From positions 1 to 64,000 of the forward strand of contig NZ_CP061336.1 of NCBI RefSeq assembly GCF_005473905.2: a stretch of DNA of 64,000 nucleotides. Direction: 5' to 3'. The notes beneath the pieces are model-generated. The model was not told the DNA's origin and made no database searches. It saw nothing but the letters and a program-made list of their open reading frames with translations. A program made the translations under genes and the position numbers. This document shows, in pieces, positions 49,140 through 58,817 of this stretch. The stretch is from Ruminiclostridium herbifermentans. GTDB taxonomy: Bacteria > Bacillota > Clostridia > Acetivibrionales > DSM-1351. Position 1 is the stretch's first letter, and every line of letters starts with the position of its first letter.

Positions 49140-49391
49140 TTTTGACTCTCCTAATTTCTATTGTTCACTATAATAAATATAAGAATAATGAATAATTAAT
49201 AATAATATAATTATAACATAATGTTGGGACTTAAATTATTAATATATTATTTTATTATTATTATAGCTATTTTTAATTCAAAAAATGAAATATATATGGT
49301 TAAAATTATTCAAATTTTATATATTTGAACACCTTCAAAGCACAAAAATAACACAAATTTGCAAGTATAGAAAAAAATCCTTCAAAAATTA

Positions 49392-49420
49392 TTGACTTAG
49401 GCATTTATATATGCTAATAT
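49392..49420 (+). promoter_or_regulatory. probable promoter of amt
   Basis: TTGACT (49392-49397), a 17-base spacer and TAATAT (49415-49420). The resulting leader to the amt start would be about 235 bases long, leaving room for regulation. Confidence 0.65.
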
Positions 49421-49558
49421 AATTTTAACAAAGTAAAGGTGCTGCAGATAAAATTAGTACACTTACTTTACAATTTGAGTAAAACGGATTTCAATAAAAT
49501 AAATATAATAAATATAATAAATATTAAGTTTATATTTATTATAAGAAGCCAACACGAT

Positions 49559-49599
49559 GACGTGTATTCGCAAGCAAACTGCGAGTATGCGTCTTTTTG
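49559..49599 (+). terminator. attenuator-like terminator in the amt leader
   Basis: A 14-bp stem with three G-T wobbles (49559-49572 with 49580-49593), a 7-base loop and a T5 run lies 63 bases before the amt start. An upstream alternative hairpin ACACG/CGTGT (49552-49556 with 49561-49565) would occupy part of its left arm. This looks like transcription attenuation. An AT-only hairpin (49513-49543) lies just before it. Confidence 0.65.
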
Positions 49600-49661
49600 A
49601 TTTATTTAAAGAAATCCACTTGCTTAAAAATTATAATATTATTGATAAGGAGATGGGGGTT

Positions 49662-51339
49662 ATGTTTCAATCAGTTGATGTAATTTGGACATTAATAGCA
49701 GCGGCACTTGTATTCTTTATGCAGGCTGGCTTTGCAATGGTAGAAACAGGTTTTACCAGAGCAAAAAATGCTGGAAATATTATAATGAAAAATTTAATGG
49801 ATTTCGCTCTTGGTTCCATTATATTTTGGGTATTAGGCTTTGGAATTATGTTTGGTGCAAGCCAATATGGAATTATAGGTATACCAAGATTATTTGCTAC
49901 TGGAGATGGAGTAAATCCAGGTCTTCCGGGTCCAGTATTCCTTATATTCCAAACTGTATTTTGTGCTACAGCTGCAACAATAGTATCGGGCGCTATGGCA
50001 GAACGTACAAAATTCTTAGCGTACTGTATATAGTTTAGCTATAAGCGCAGTTGTATATCCTATATCTGGCCACTGGATATGGGGTGGTGGGTGGCTTTCA
50101 GAATTAGGTTTCCATGATTTCGCTGGTTCAACAGCAGTTCACATGGTTGGTGGTATTGCAGCATTAATTGGTGCAAAATTATTGGGACCACGTATTGGAA
50201 AGTACGACAAAAATGGAAAGGCAAAAGCGATACCTGGACACAGTTTGACCTTGGGAGCATTAGGCGTATTCATTCTATGGTTTGGCTGGTTTGGCTTTAA
50301 TGGTGGTTCTACAGTATCAGCTACAGGAGATGATACACTTACACAAATGGGTAGCATATTTATAACCACAAACTTATCAGCAGCAGCTGCAGCAACGGTT
50401 GCTATGATTATTACATGGGCAAGATACAAAAAACCAGATGTATCAATGACTTTAAATGCAGCACTTGGTGGTCTTGTAGCAATAACAGCTGGTTGTGATG
50501 CTGTGAGCCCGTCTGGAGCATTAATAATAGGCATAATAGCAGCTTTTGTGCTTGTGTTTGGTATAGAGTTTATTGACAAGGTTTTAAAAATAGATGACCC
50601 AGTTGGAGCTATAGGTGTTCATGGTTTATGTGGGGCAGTGGGTACAATATTAGTAGGATTATTCGCTCTTGATGGAGGACTGCTATACGGTGGAGGTGTA
50701 AACCTTTTAGGAGTTCAAGCATTAGGCGTAGTAACAGTTGCAGCATGGGTTACTATAACAATGTTAATTATATTTAGTTTAATTAAGAAGACAGTCGGAC
50801 TACGTGTTTCAAAAGAAGAAGAAATTATTGGTTTGGATATTGAAGAACATGGACTTGTAAGTTCATATGCAGACTTTATGCCTATACTTTCTACTCCTGG
50901 CTCAGGAGAAGGAGCGACTGTTGATATTGATACTGCAGTTCCTACAGTAATTAAAAAATCAGAATCAGCAAATATATCTGATGCAAAAATAACAAAGGTA
51001 GAAATAATTACGAAACAATCCAAATTTGAAGTTCTCAAAGATGCTATGAATAGTATTGGTGTAACAGGTATGACAGTTACAAATGTTTTGGGATGTGGTA
51101 TTCAAAAGGGACACAAAGAATACTATCGTGGTGTTGAAATGGAAATAAACTTACTACCAAAGATAAGAGTAGAAATTGTTATATGTAAAGTTCCAGTTTC
51201 AACAGTAATTGAAACAGCAAAACGAGTATTGTACACTGGTAGAATAGGTGATGGAAAAATATTCGTTTATGATGTAGAAAACGCAATTAAGGTACGTACA
51301 GGCGAAGAAGGATATGATGCCCTACAAGATGAAGAATAA
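49662..51339 (+). pseudogene. amt: ammonium transporter fused to P-II domain, frameshifted
   Basis: The Amt part begins FQSVDVIWTLIAAALVFFMQ and contains FAMVETGFTRAKNAGNI; after the break it goes on with GHWIWGGGW and LWFGWFGFNGGS, normal ammonium-channel motifs. The last about 120 residues are a P-II (GlnK) domain with the T-loop block YRGVEM and the signature GRIGDGKIFV. The reading frame breaks at 50027-50033: a short TA repeat (TGTATATAG) gives a TAG stop after AYCI, while the next frame continues SLAISAVVYPISGHW without a gap. Restoring two bases yields 559 residues. Could be a true mutation, a slippage switch or a sequencing error. Start ATG 49662 follows AAGGAG. Confidence 0.88.
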
Positions 51340-51368
51340 ATTTCCTTCCTGTTTATATACACTTAATA

Positions 51369-51403
51369 AAAAAGTGACCTCACGTTATATGAGGTCACTT
51401 TTT
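51369..51403. terminator. bidirectional terminator between amt and oppA
   Basis: A perfect 14-bp stem (51369-51382 with 51390-51403, core GTGACCTCA) with A-run and T-run on either side serves the convergent amt and oppA genes. Confidence 0.93.
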
Positions 51404-51413
51404 ACGATTATAC

Positions 51414-53033
51414 TTATTTGGTGTATGCCCATCTCAAGTATATAAATCCAAGTGGAGTTACAACATAATCCTGTAAATTCTTTGAGATTTCTAACGGATT
51501 AGTATAGAAGTATATAGGTACTATACCCATATCATCCATTAATATTTTTTCGGCATCATGGAATAACTGAATACGTTTAGCATTATCTGTTTCTGTTCTT
51601 GCAGCTTTGATAGCATTATCATAATTAGGATTGCTATACTTAGAATTATTCTGGCCGTTATTAGTAGTAAACATATCTAAGAAGGTTGAAGGATCCATAT
51701 AATCCCCAATCCAACCATTACGGTTAATATTAAATACAGCATCTTTTCTGGATTGCTGGAATACATTCCATTCCTGTGCTTGAATTTCTACTTCAATTCC
51801 GAGATTAGTTTTTAGCATTTGCTGTATAGCTTCGGCAATGATTTCATGGTTACTTCCTGTGTTAACACCAAAAGTAACCTTAGGGAATCCTTTTCCATCA
51901 GGATATCCTGCTTCAGCCAATAGAGCCTTTGCTTCAGCAATATTTTTATCAAGATCTTCGGGCTTAACTGAGTAGAAATCTCCTCCTACAGTACGGAAGT
52001 CCGGTGATGGATTTACATCTGTGATACCATATGGCACATATCCAGAGGCAGGTAACTGACCACCCTTAGTAACCTTTTCAACTATATAGTTTCTATCAAT
52101 AGCAAGGGATACAGCTCGTCTTACTTTTGGATTATCAAATGGTGCTTTAGTATTTACCAAATCCAAGTAATATGTTCCAAGCATAGGTAGAATTTGAAGG
52201 TTTCCAGCAGATTTTTCAGCCTCATATTCTTCTGTAGGAATAGCATTTGCTAGTAAAATCTGACCGTTCTTAAATGCACCAAGCATTGCATTTGGGTCAT
52301 TCATTAAGAACCACTCAATTTTTTCTGCTACTACATCCTTTTTGCCCCAGTAATTATCACTTTTTTCAAATATTAGTTTAGAATCATGCTCCCAGCTTGT
52401 AAGGACATAAGGGCCGTTACCAATATAAGTTTTAGGGTCTAGAGACCATTTTTCAGAGTTTGCAGAAACAATATCCTCTCTTAAAGGAACAAGAGTAGGA
52501 AAGGCAACTATTTCAGTAAAAAATGGGCAAGGAGCTTCAAGTGTTACCTCTAGAGTTTTATCATCTATAGCTTTAACTCCAAGAGTGCTAATATCGGCTT
52601 CGCCTCCATTAATGGCTTCACCATTCTTTACGAAATATAAATAGTACGCATAGTCAGCTGCAGTTTTTGGATCTACTGCTCTTTGCCATGAGAAAACAAA
52701 GTCTTTGGCTGTTACATCCTTGCCGTCTGACCATTTTGCATCACTACGAATGTGGAAGGTGTAAACTGTACCATCAGCACTTACTTCCCATTTTTCAGCA
52801 ACTCCAGGTACAACCTTTGAATTTTTGTCATAGGTTGTTAAACCTTCAAAAGCACAGTTAATATATGTGCCTCCGTCAAGAGCGTTATTAAGAGATGGGT
52901 CTAGAGTTTTTGGCTCTGCACCAATTGATGCTGCTATTGCCTTTGAACTAGAAGTTGTTGTTTCGCCTCCACAACCTGAAATCATAGTTAAGGAAATCGC
53001 TAGTAAAACTATTAATGCTACAATTCTTTTCAT
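51414..53033 (-). CDS. oppA: oligopeptide ABC transporter substrate-binding lipoprotein
   Basis: A 539-residue extracytoplasmic binding protein of the OppA/SBP_bac_5 family. The signal ends in lipobox ISGC (Cys21). Typical blocks are SIGAEPKTLDPSLNNALDGG, WSDGKDVTAKDFVFSWQRA, YIGNGPYVLTSWEHDSKLIF and VRRAVSLAIDRNYIVEKV. It delivers peptides to the OppBCDF complex encoded upstream on the same strand; the 595-base gap before it suggests its own promoter, which I did not find. GGGAGAG precedes the ATG. Confidence 0.95.
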   Translation of the reverse strand: MKRIVALIVLLAISLTMISGCGGETTTSSSKAIAASIGAEPKTLDPSLNNALDGGTYINCAFEGLTTYDKNSKVVPGVAEKWEVSADGTVYTFHIRSDAKWSDGKDVTAKDFVFSWQRAVDPKTAADYAYYLYFVKNGEAINGGEADISTLGVKAIDDKTLEVTLEAPCPFFTEIVAFPTLVPLREDIVSANSEKWSLDPKTYIGNGPYVLTSWEHDSKLIFEKSDNYWGKKDVVAEKIEWFLMNDPNAMLGAFKNGQILLANAIPTEEYEAEKSAGNLQILPMLGTYYLDLVNTKAPFDNPKVRRAVSLAIDRNYIVEKVTKGGQLPASGYVPYGITDVNPSPDFRTVGGDFYSVKPEDLDKNIAEAKALLAEAGYPDGKGFPKVTFGVNTGSNHEIIAEAIQQMLKTNLGIEVEIQAQEWNVFQQSRKDAVFNINRNGWIGDYMDPSTFLDMFTTNNGQNNSKYSNPNYDNAIKAARTETDNAKRIQLFHDAEKILMDDMGIVPIYFYTNPLEISKNLQDYVVTPLGFIYLRWAYTK

Positions 53034-53628
53034 TTTTTTAACTCTCCCTATTATTTTTTTTAAACAAAAGAAGTATTAATAACAATATTAGTTTGCATTG
53101 CTTTAGATACTCCAATATATTAAGTAATGCAGTGGCGTAGCTTTAACCCATATACATAAAATGTTATGCTATAGGAAAAAGTCAATTTAAATATTTAAAT
53201 TGATAGTTCTAACTATTCGTATTTTTTCATTAAATCAAGGCATTAATACCTTGATAATTTTACTAAAATAATGTCGACCTCATTACTTTAGAAATACATT
53301 TTTAAGAATAGAAGGAACAACAATCTAAAAAATATAACCATCAGCATAAAATTTAAGTCTATTAAATTGGATATTTAACTATTCTGACAAACTAATAATG
53401 TTAGATTCTGTATAACTAAGACAAAAAACTTCAGAATACCTTTGATTACAAATAATGTTTAATTGTGAAAGAATATTATGTAAGTTAATTTAGGTTGTAA
53501 TCAAAAGATATATAACTACAATAATTGTAATTGATTATAAAAAAGAGGATATCAGTACTTTTCATTGTAGCCATAACCTTTTGAAGCAACCTAATTAAAC
53601 AGAGGTAATCATTATATAAAAGGATAAT
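53034..53628. other. intergenic region between oppF and oppA
   Basis: Nothing recognisable: no open frame, tRNA-like structure or T-box. A separate oppA promoter is expected here on the reverse strand. Confidence 0.35.
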
Positions 53629-54627
53629 CTATTTAGATATTTCCTTAAGCTTACCCGCAAAGTGGCATGATGCGAAGTGCCCATTACCGTAGTCAGTAAG
53701 ATGGGGTTCCTTTTTAGCACATATATCCTTTGCATATGGGCATCTTGTTCTAAATGTACATCCTGATGGAGGATTAACTGGTGAGGGTATTTCTCCAGAT
53801 AAAATAATCCTGTTGCGTTTTTTTGCAGAATCAGGGTCAGGTTCTGGTATTGCTGTGAGTAATGCTTGTGTATAAGGATGGAGAGGGTTCTTATATAGTT
53901 CTTCAGTCTCAACTAATTCCACTAAATGCCCTAAATACATAACGCCTACTCTATCACAGGTATGTCTTACCACACCTAAATCATGAGAAATAAACAAATA
54001 GGTAAGCTTTAATCTATCCTGCATTTCTTCAAGAGTGTTTATTATCTGAGCTCTTATAGAAACATCTAAAGCAGAAACTGGTTCATCACAAACAATAAAC
54101 TCTGGTTCTACTGCAATAGCACGTGCAATACCGATTCGCTGGCGTTGACCACCAGAAAACTCATGGGCATAACGTGATGCATGTTCAGTATTTAAACCAA
54201 CAAGACTCATTAGTTCTCGAATTTTATCAGCTCGCTCTTTTTTTGAACTTGCTAGATTGTGTATATCTATAGGTTCTCCTATAATATCAGAAACCGTCAT
54301 TCTAGGATTTAAGGATGCATATGGATCCTGAAATATATATTGCATTTTTTTTCTATATGGCAAAAGCTTTTTTCTATTAAAATTTGTAATATCTACGCCA
54401 TCAAATTTTATTTGACCACTAGTAGGTTCATAAATTCTAAGAATTGAACGACCCAACGTTGTTTTTCCAGAACCAGATTCACCAACTAAACCAACTGTTT
54501 CACCTTTATATATATTAAAAGTCACATCATCTACTGCTTTTACAAAGGATTTTTCTCCCAGATGATTGTTTATGCTAAAATATTGCTTTAAATTACGTAC
54601 TTCAATTAAGATTTTCTTATTTGTCAT
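53629..54627 (-). CDS. oppF: oligopeptide ABC transporter ATPase OppF
   Basis: A 332-residue ABC ATPase. Walker A GESGSGKTT, Q-loop at YIFQDPYASLNPR, signature FSGGQRQRIGIARA and Walker B FIVCDEPVSALDVS are all present. The C-terminal oligopeptide-type extension has the Cys-containing block GCTFRTRCPYAKDIC that is likely to bind an iron-sulfur cluster in Opp/Dpp ATPases. Its ATG overlaps the TGA of oppD by four bases (ATGA). It forms a heterodimer with OppD. Confidence 0.95.
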   Translation of the reverse strand: MTNKKILIEVRNLKQYFSINNHLGEKSFVKAVDDVTFNIYKGETVGLVGESGSGKTTLGRSILRIYEPTSGQIKFDGVDITNFNRKKLLPYRKKMQYIFQDPYASLNPRMTVSDIIGEPIDIHNLASSKKERADKIRELMSLVGLNTEHASRYAHEFSGGQRQRIGIARAIAVEPEFIVCDEPVSALDVSIRAQIINTLEEMQDRLKLTYLFISHDLGVVRHTCDRVGVMYLGHLVELVETEELYKNPLHPYTQALLTAIPEPDPDSAKKRNRIILSGEIPSPVNPPSGCTFRTRCPYAKDICAKKEPHLTDYGNGHFASCHFAGKLKEISK

Positions 54628-55631
54628 TTTGTTACCTCCACATTGGCTTTTGCTCTTTCATCTAGCAGCCAGCACAAAGCAGTGTGTCCATCAGCTTCTT
54701 CGTAATTAGCAGGCATATGGTTAATACAAACCTTCATACAATATTCACACCTAGGTGCAAATGGGCAGCCTTTAGGCAAATGAAGCAGATCAATTGGATT
54801 TCCTGGAATAGGAATAAGTTTTGAACCTTTAGTATTTAAATCTGGCAAAGACCTTATTAAGCCTTTTGTATATGGATGAAGAGGATTGTGAAATATGTTA
54901 TATACAGTGCCTTGCTCTACAATTTTACCACCATACATTACAATGATATCGTCAGCCATATCAGCAACAATGCCTAAATCATGAGTAATAAGTACTATTG
55001 CCATACCTGTTTTCTTCTGTATATCTTTTAGTAACTCAAGTATTTGCGCTTGAATAGTTACATCAAGTGCAGTTGTAGGCTCATCAGCAATTAATATTTT
55101 TGGTGAGCCAGCTAAAGCCATAGCAATCATTGCTCTTTGCCTCATGCCTCCAGAAAATTCGTGAGGATATTGTGACAATCGTCTTTCAGGCTCATTAATT
55201 CCTACAAGGGAAAGCAATTCAATAGAACGCTTCTTGATTTCTTCTTTTTTTAAATTACCATACTTGTGACGTATTGACTCGGCAATCTGATTGCCGATTG
55301 TGAATACTGGATTCAAGCTAGTCATAGGGTCCTGAAATATCATTGCGACGTCATTTCCAGCAAATTTCAGTTTTTCAGATTTAGTCATGGTAGGAATATC
55401 CTTACCTTCAAAAGTAATACTTCCGCCAATTATTTTACCAGGTTTATCTATAAGTCCTATAATGGAATAAGAGGACACACTCTTTCCAGAACCGGATTCA
55501 CCAACTATTCCAAGAACTTTTCCAGGTTCAAGGGAATAGCTAATTCCATTAACAGCTTTAACCTCACCAGCAGGCGTAAAAAATGATACTTCTAAATCTT
55601 TTATTTCAAGTAATTTGTTATTATTATTCAT
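54624..55631 (-). CDS. oppD: oligopeptide ABC transporter ATPase OppD
   Basis: A 335-residue ABC ATPase with Walker A GESGSGKSV, signature FSGGMRQRAMIAMALAG, Walker B ILIADEPTTALDVT and the C-terminal Cys motif GCPFAPRCEYCMKVC. It heterodimerises with OppF to drive peptide uptake. GGGAGG lies a few bases before the ATG. The 134 bases between oppC and oppD contain a short GCCCGA/TCGGGC hairpin at 55644-55657. Confidence 0.95.
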   Translation of the reverse strand: MNNNNKLLEIKDLEVSFFTPAGEVKAVNGISYSLEPGKVLGIVGESGSGKSVSSYSIIGLIDKPGKIIGGSITFEGKDIPTMTKSEKLKFAGNDVAMIFQDPMTSLNPVFTIGNQIAESIRHKYGNLKKEEIKKRSIELLSLVGINEPERRLSQYPHEFSGGMRQRAMIAMALAGSPKILIADEPTTALDVTIQAQILELLKDIQKKTGMAIVLITHDLGIVADMADDIIVMYGGKIVEQGTVYNIFHNPLHPYTKGLIRSLPDLNTKGSKLIPIPGNPIDLLHLPKGCPFAPRCEYCMKVCINHMPANYEEADGHTALCWLLDERAKANVEVTK

Positions 55632-55765
55632 GCAAACCTCCCAGCCCGATTTCGGGCAGAAAACTAAGTAGTAATACTTTGTGGAGAACTTTTTCGTAAG
55701 TGTAATTTACATTTTGAGTTCTGCAACACTAGTAAAAAGTACTTGTGGTTTATTATTCCTTCTTT

Positions 55766-56764
55766 TTATTTATTTTTCATTCGAGGATCTAAAGCATCTC
55801 TAAGTCCATCACCAAAAAGATTGAAGGACAAAATAATTAAACTTATTGTGGCTGCTGGGAAAATAAGCATATAAGGATATGAATAAATTCCTTTGAGAGC
55901 AGACTGTGAAAGAGAACCAAGAGAAGCCATAGGGGATGATACACCAAGCCCTATAAAGCTTAAAAATGATTCTGCAAATATTGCCTCTGGTATTTTTAGA
56001 GTGGCAATTACTATAATTTGTCCTATACAGTTAGGTATAAGATGCTTAAATATAATAGATTTATTATTAGCTCCTAAAACTTTTGCTGCCATTACATATT
56101 CTTGTTCTTTAATAGTTAAAACTTGACCTCTTACAATTCTAGCCATATCAACCCAGTATAAAAGTGCTAATACAACAAATATACTAATCAAACCAACGCC
56201 TAAACCACTCACAAAGGTGGGGGCATTACCGGAATTAACAAATTTCTCAATAGGAGATTTTAATACTACCTGTAACAAAATAACAATAAGAATCGTTGGT
56301 ATTGAATATATTACATCTACAATTCTCATCATAACAATGTCAACCCAACCTCCAAAAAAACCTGAAACAGCCCCATATATGATTCCTATGACAGATATCA
56401 TAGCTGCAGCTACAAGTCCAACGGAAAGGGAAATTCGAGCTCCTATCATTGTTCTGGTAAACAAGTCTCTTCCTAGACTATCAGTTCCAAAAATAAATTG
56501 TGAATTTGGTGCTAAATTCTCGCAGCCTTTATTTATTTGGTCATACGAATAAGGGGATAAAATTGGGCCCAAGATAGCAGCAATAAAAATTAATATAATA
56601 ACAACCAGACCACCCATAGCGACTTTGTTGGCTTTTAATCTATTCCATGCATCTCTCCAATAGCTAATTGATGGGCGCATGGTTTCAATTGTAGCTTTCT
56701 CCTCATCCGTGGCTGGTAAAAATAATTCTTTTTCTATATCATAAGTATTGTTTGTATCTAACAT
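55766..56764 (-). CDS. oppC: oligopeptide ABC transporter permease OppC
   Basis: A 332-residue permease. After a soluble N-terminus (about 40 residues) come six membrane segments, with the EAA loop (MAAKVLGANNKSIIFKHLIP) before the last ones, and the family start FIFGTDSLGRDLFTRTMIGA. Of two nearby starts, ATG 56764 is nine bases after AAGGTGG, whereas 56773 directly abuts it. Fourteen bases separate it from oppB. Confidence 0.94.
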   Translation of the reverse strand: MLDTNNTYDIEKELFLPATDEEKATIETMRPSISYWRDAWNRLKANKVAMGGLVVIILIFIAAILGPILSPYSYDQINKGCENLAPNSQFIFGTDSLGRDLFTRTMIGARISLSVGLVAAAMISVIGIIYGAVSGFFGGWVDIVMMRIVDVIYSIPTILIVILLQVVLKSPIEKFVNSGNAPTFVSGLGVGLISIFVVLALLYWVDMARIVRGQVLTIKEQEYVMAAKVLGANNKSIIFKHLIPNCIGQIIVIATLKIPEAIFAESFLSFIGLGVSSPMASLGSLSQSALKGIYSYPYMLIFPAATISLIILSFNLFGDGLRDALDPRMKNK

Positions 56765-56778
56765 TGTTTTCATCCACC

Positions 56779-57702
56779 TTAATTAATTATTTTGATTCTT
56801 GGATCAACAAATCTGTAAAGTATATCTACTATAAAATTCATCAGAATTAGGAATGCACCAAAAAATATTGTTACACCCATTACTGTAGGATAATCTCTAG
56901 CTGTTATGCTAGTAACAAATGAACTGCCTAAACCTGGGATTGAGAAAACAGACTCAATAACAAAAGAACCAGTCAATATACCAGCTAACATAGGACCTAC
57001 ATAAGTCACAACAGGGAGGATGCCATTTCTTAGGCCATGTTTGAAAATAACAACCCTTTCAGATAGCCCTTTTGCTCTAGCTGTTCTGATATAATCTTGA
57101 TTTATAACATCTAGCATAGACGAACGCATTATTCTTGTTATATAACTTAGCGGGAAAAAGGAAAGAGCAAATCCCGGAAGAATATAACTTTTTAATGAAT
57201 CTAAGTAGCTTATAGTTGGCAACCATTTTAATTGAACACCAAATACTATCATACCTACTGTGGCTACAACAAAGCTTGGAACAGCAATACCTATTGTTAC
57301 AATAAGCATAATTATTCTATCTAGGCTTGTATTTTTCCTAAGAGCACTAATAACTCCTAAAAAAGTACCCATTAATATTGCTATTACACCTGAAAAAAGT
57401 CCTAACCTAACTGAGTACGGAAATTTTCTTGCGATAATAGTAGTTACATCTTGACCAATAAGAGTAATGGACTGCCCCAAATCTCCAACTAATGCATTTT
57501 TGAGATATATACCGTATTGAACAATAAGAGGCTTATCCAACCCATGCTTTGCTTCTAGATTAGCAAGTATTTCTGGTGTCATCTTTTTATCACCAATGAA
57601 GGGACTGCCAGGTATAAAGTGCATTAGAAAGAAAGTAAGTGTAAACATAATCCATAGTGTTAAAATTGATGTAAGTAACCGTTTTATGATGTATCTTTTC
57701 AT
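56779..57702 (-). CDS. oppB: oligopeptide ABC transporter permease OppB
   Basis: A 307-residue permease with six membrane segments. The start IIKRLLTSILTLWIMFTLTF, the GDLGQSI block and the EAA loop (RTARAKGLSERVVIFKHGLR) mark it as OppB/DppB. It is first in the reverse-strand opp operon, with GGGGAGG seven bases before the ATG. The promoter should lie in 57703-58200 but is not obvious. Confidence 0.94.
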   Translation of the reverse strand: MKRYIIKRLLTSILTLWIMFTLTFFLMHFIPGSPFIGDKKMTPEILANLEAKHGLDKPLIVQYGIYLKNALVGDLGQSITLIGQDVTTIIARKFPYSVRLGLFSGVIAILMGTFLGVISALRKNTSLDRIIMLIVTIGIAVPSFVVATVGMIVFGVQLKWLPTISYLDSLKSYILPGFALSFFPLSYITRIMRSSMLDVINQDYIRTARAKGLSERVVIFKHGLRNGILPVVTYVGPMLAGILTGSFVIESVFSIPGLGSSFVTSITARDYPTVMGVTIFFGAFLILMNFIVDILYRFVDPRIKIIN

Positions 57703-58490
57703 TTATTAACCTCCCCGAATCTCCTGATACAATTTTATATAAATGCTAAATATGCTACTTAACAGCCGAACATATAATTATAAATTTAATAAGTTAATGT
57801 TAAATATATCTCGTTAGTTAAGGTACTAAATTAGTTCTTCAGACACTTAAATTCCAATAAGCTTAAAAAGTATAGTGCTATATAAACATGCTCATTACAA
57901 AATAAACTTAAATTACCAGCTAAACTACAAAACAATCAATCCTAATTACATTGTTATTTTGTACAAATAATGAACAAAAAACAATATAACTGAGATGGAA
58001 ATAATTAGTGAACAATTTATTTTAGCAAAATAAAATTTAAAACCCTTGTTTTTATGTGAATAAGCATTAATGTCATTAAATAAAATATGGGTTTGAATTT
58101 TTTATAGCTTCTAGGAGACTTTACTTTGAAGCTATATTATTATTTAACTAATCGTAAATTACTCATAAAAAAACTCATTATAAATAATGGGTAATTGGCT
58201 TTAAGAACCGTCGAAACTATAAACATAATATCGAATTATATAACAAAATATCGTATAATTCAATAAAATAAATAAAATTGTCATTAATTAAGCAGAAATA
58301 AGCATTATATTTCGACAAATATAAAAATAAATACCAATATGTGTAGAAATATATTAAACAAGTAAAAAAGAGTATATAAAGAGCACATATAGTAAAAGTG
58401 TAAAATAAACTAAGATGATAAAATATTACCAATAGGTATAAAAAGAAATATAAGAGATGAGTGCATCAGTTATTCTTGAAGGAAGTATAA
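57703..58490. other. AT-rich gap upstream of opp
   Basis: No gene. ATAGCTTC (about 58104) is repeated inverted 16 bases later (GAAGCTAT). A 71-codon hydrophobic reverse frame at 58217-58432 is composed only of A/T-rich codons and has no ribosome site; I treat it as noise. Confidence 0.4.
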
Positions 58491-58492
58491 AT

Positions 58493-58524
58493 AAAGCCTG
58501 TAAGCATGAAAGCTTACAGGCTTT
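58493..58524. terminator. terminator after the HD/winged-helix gene pair
   Basis: A perfect 13-bp stem AAAGCCTGTAAGC (58493-58505) with 58512-58524 and a 6-base loop lies 44 bases past the end of the winged-helix gene. Confidence 0.85.
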
Positions 58525-58567
58525 AACAGAACCTAAAATTGACCTTTGATATTAATATAAAAAGTTA

Positions 58568-58816
58568 TTACTTAAGTGTACTTAAATACTGCTTTCCTCT
58601 TTCTGTTATATAAATGTAATCATTATCGATCTTTAACCTTCCAATAAGAACATTTGTCTCGATTAAGTCATCAAGACTCACATGAGCATTAAAGAAAAAA
58701 GTACGAGAATATTTGCGATTTAGATTATCAATCAAATCCTTAATTGTTATCCCATTTGATGAATCAATTATGTCGAATACACCGTAAGTTTTTTCTTCTA
58801 GCATTGTTACACACAT
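58568..58816 (-). CDS. small winged-helix-like protein
   Basis: An 82-residue protein with a winged-helix pattern: helix GVFDIIDSSNGITIKDLIDN, a recognition helix VSLDDLIETNVLIG, and a wing-like DYIYITERGKQYLSTL end, as in PadR/MarR-like or Rrf2-like small regulators. Family is not resolved. The start ATG 58816 follows AAGGAGG, which is itself part of the last codons of the HD gene; only one base lies between the two genes, so they are translationally coupled. It may regulate or bind the HD protein. Confidence 0.72.
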   Translation of the reverse strand: MCVTMLEEKTYGVFDIIDSSNGITIKDLIDNLNRKYSRTFFFNAHVSLDDLIETNVLIGRLKIDNDYIYITERGKQYLSTLK

Positions 58817-58817
58817 A

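Noticed and set aside
53595-53912. 105-codon reverse frame overlapping oppF
   Set aside because: Out-of-frame shadow of the clear oppF coding sequence.
57703-58200. T-box or other amino-acid riboswitch ahead of opp
   Set aside because: No T-box GGTGGNACCGCG-like motif or specifier-loop layout could be found on the reverse strand.
58217-58432. 71-codon hydrophobic reverse-strand frame
   Set aside because: Composed of Tyr/Leu/Ile/Phe codons from A/T-rich DNA, with no ribosome site and no family resemblance.
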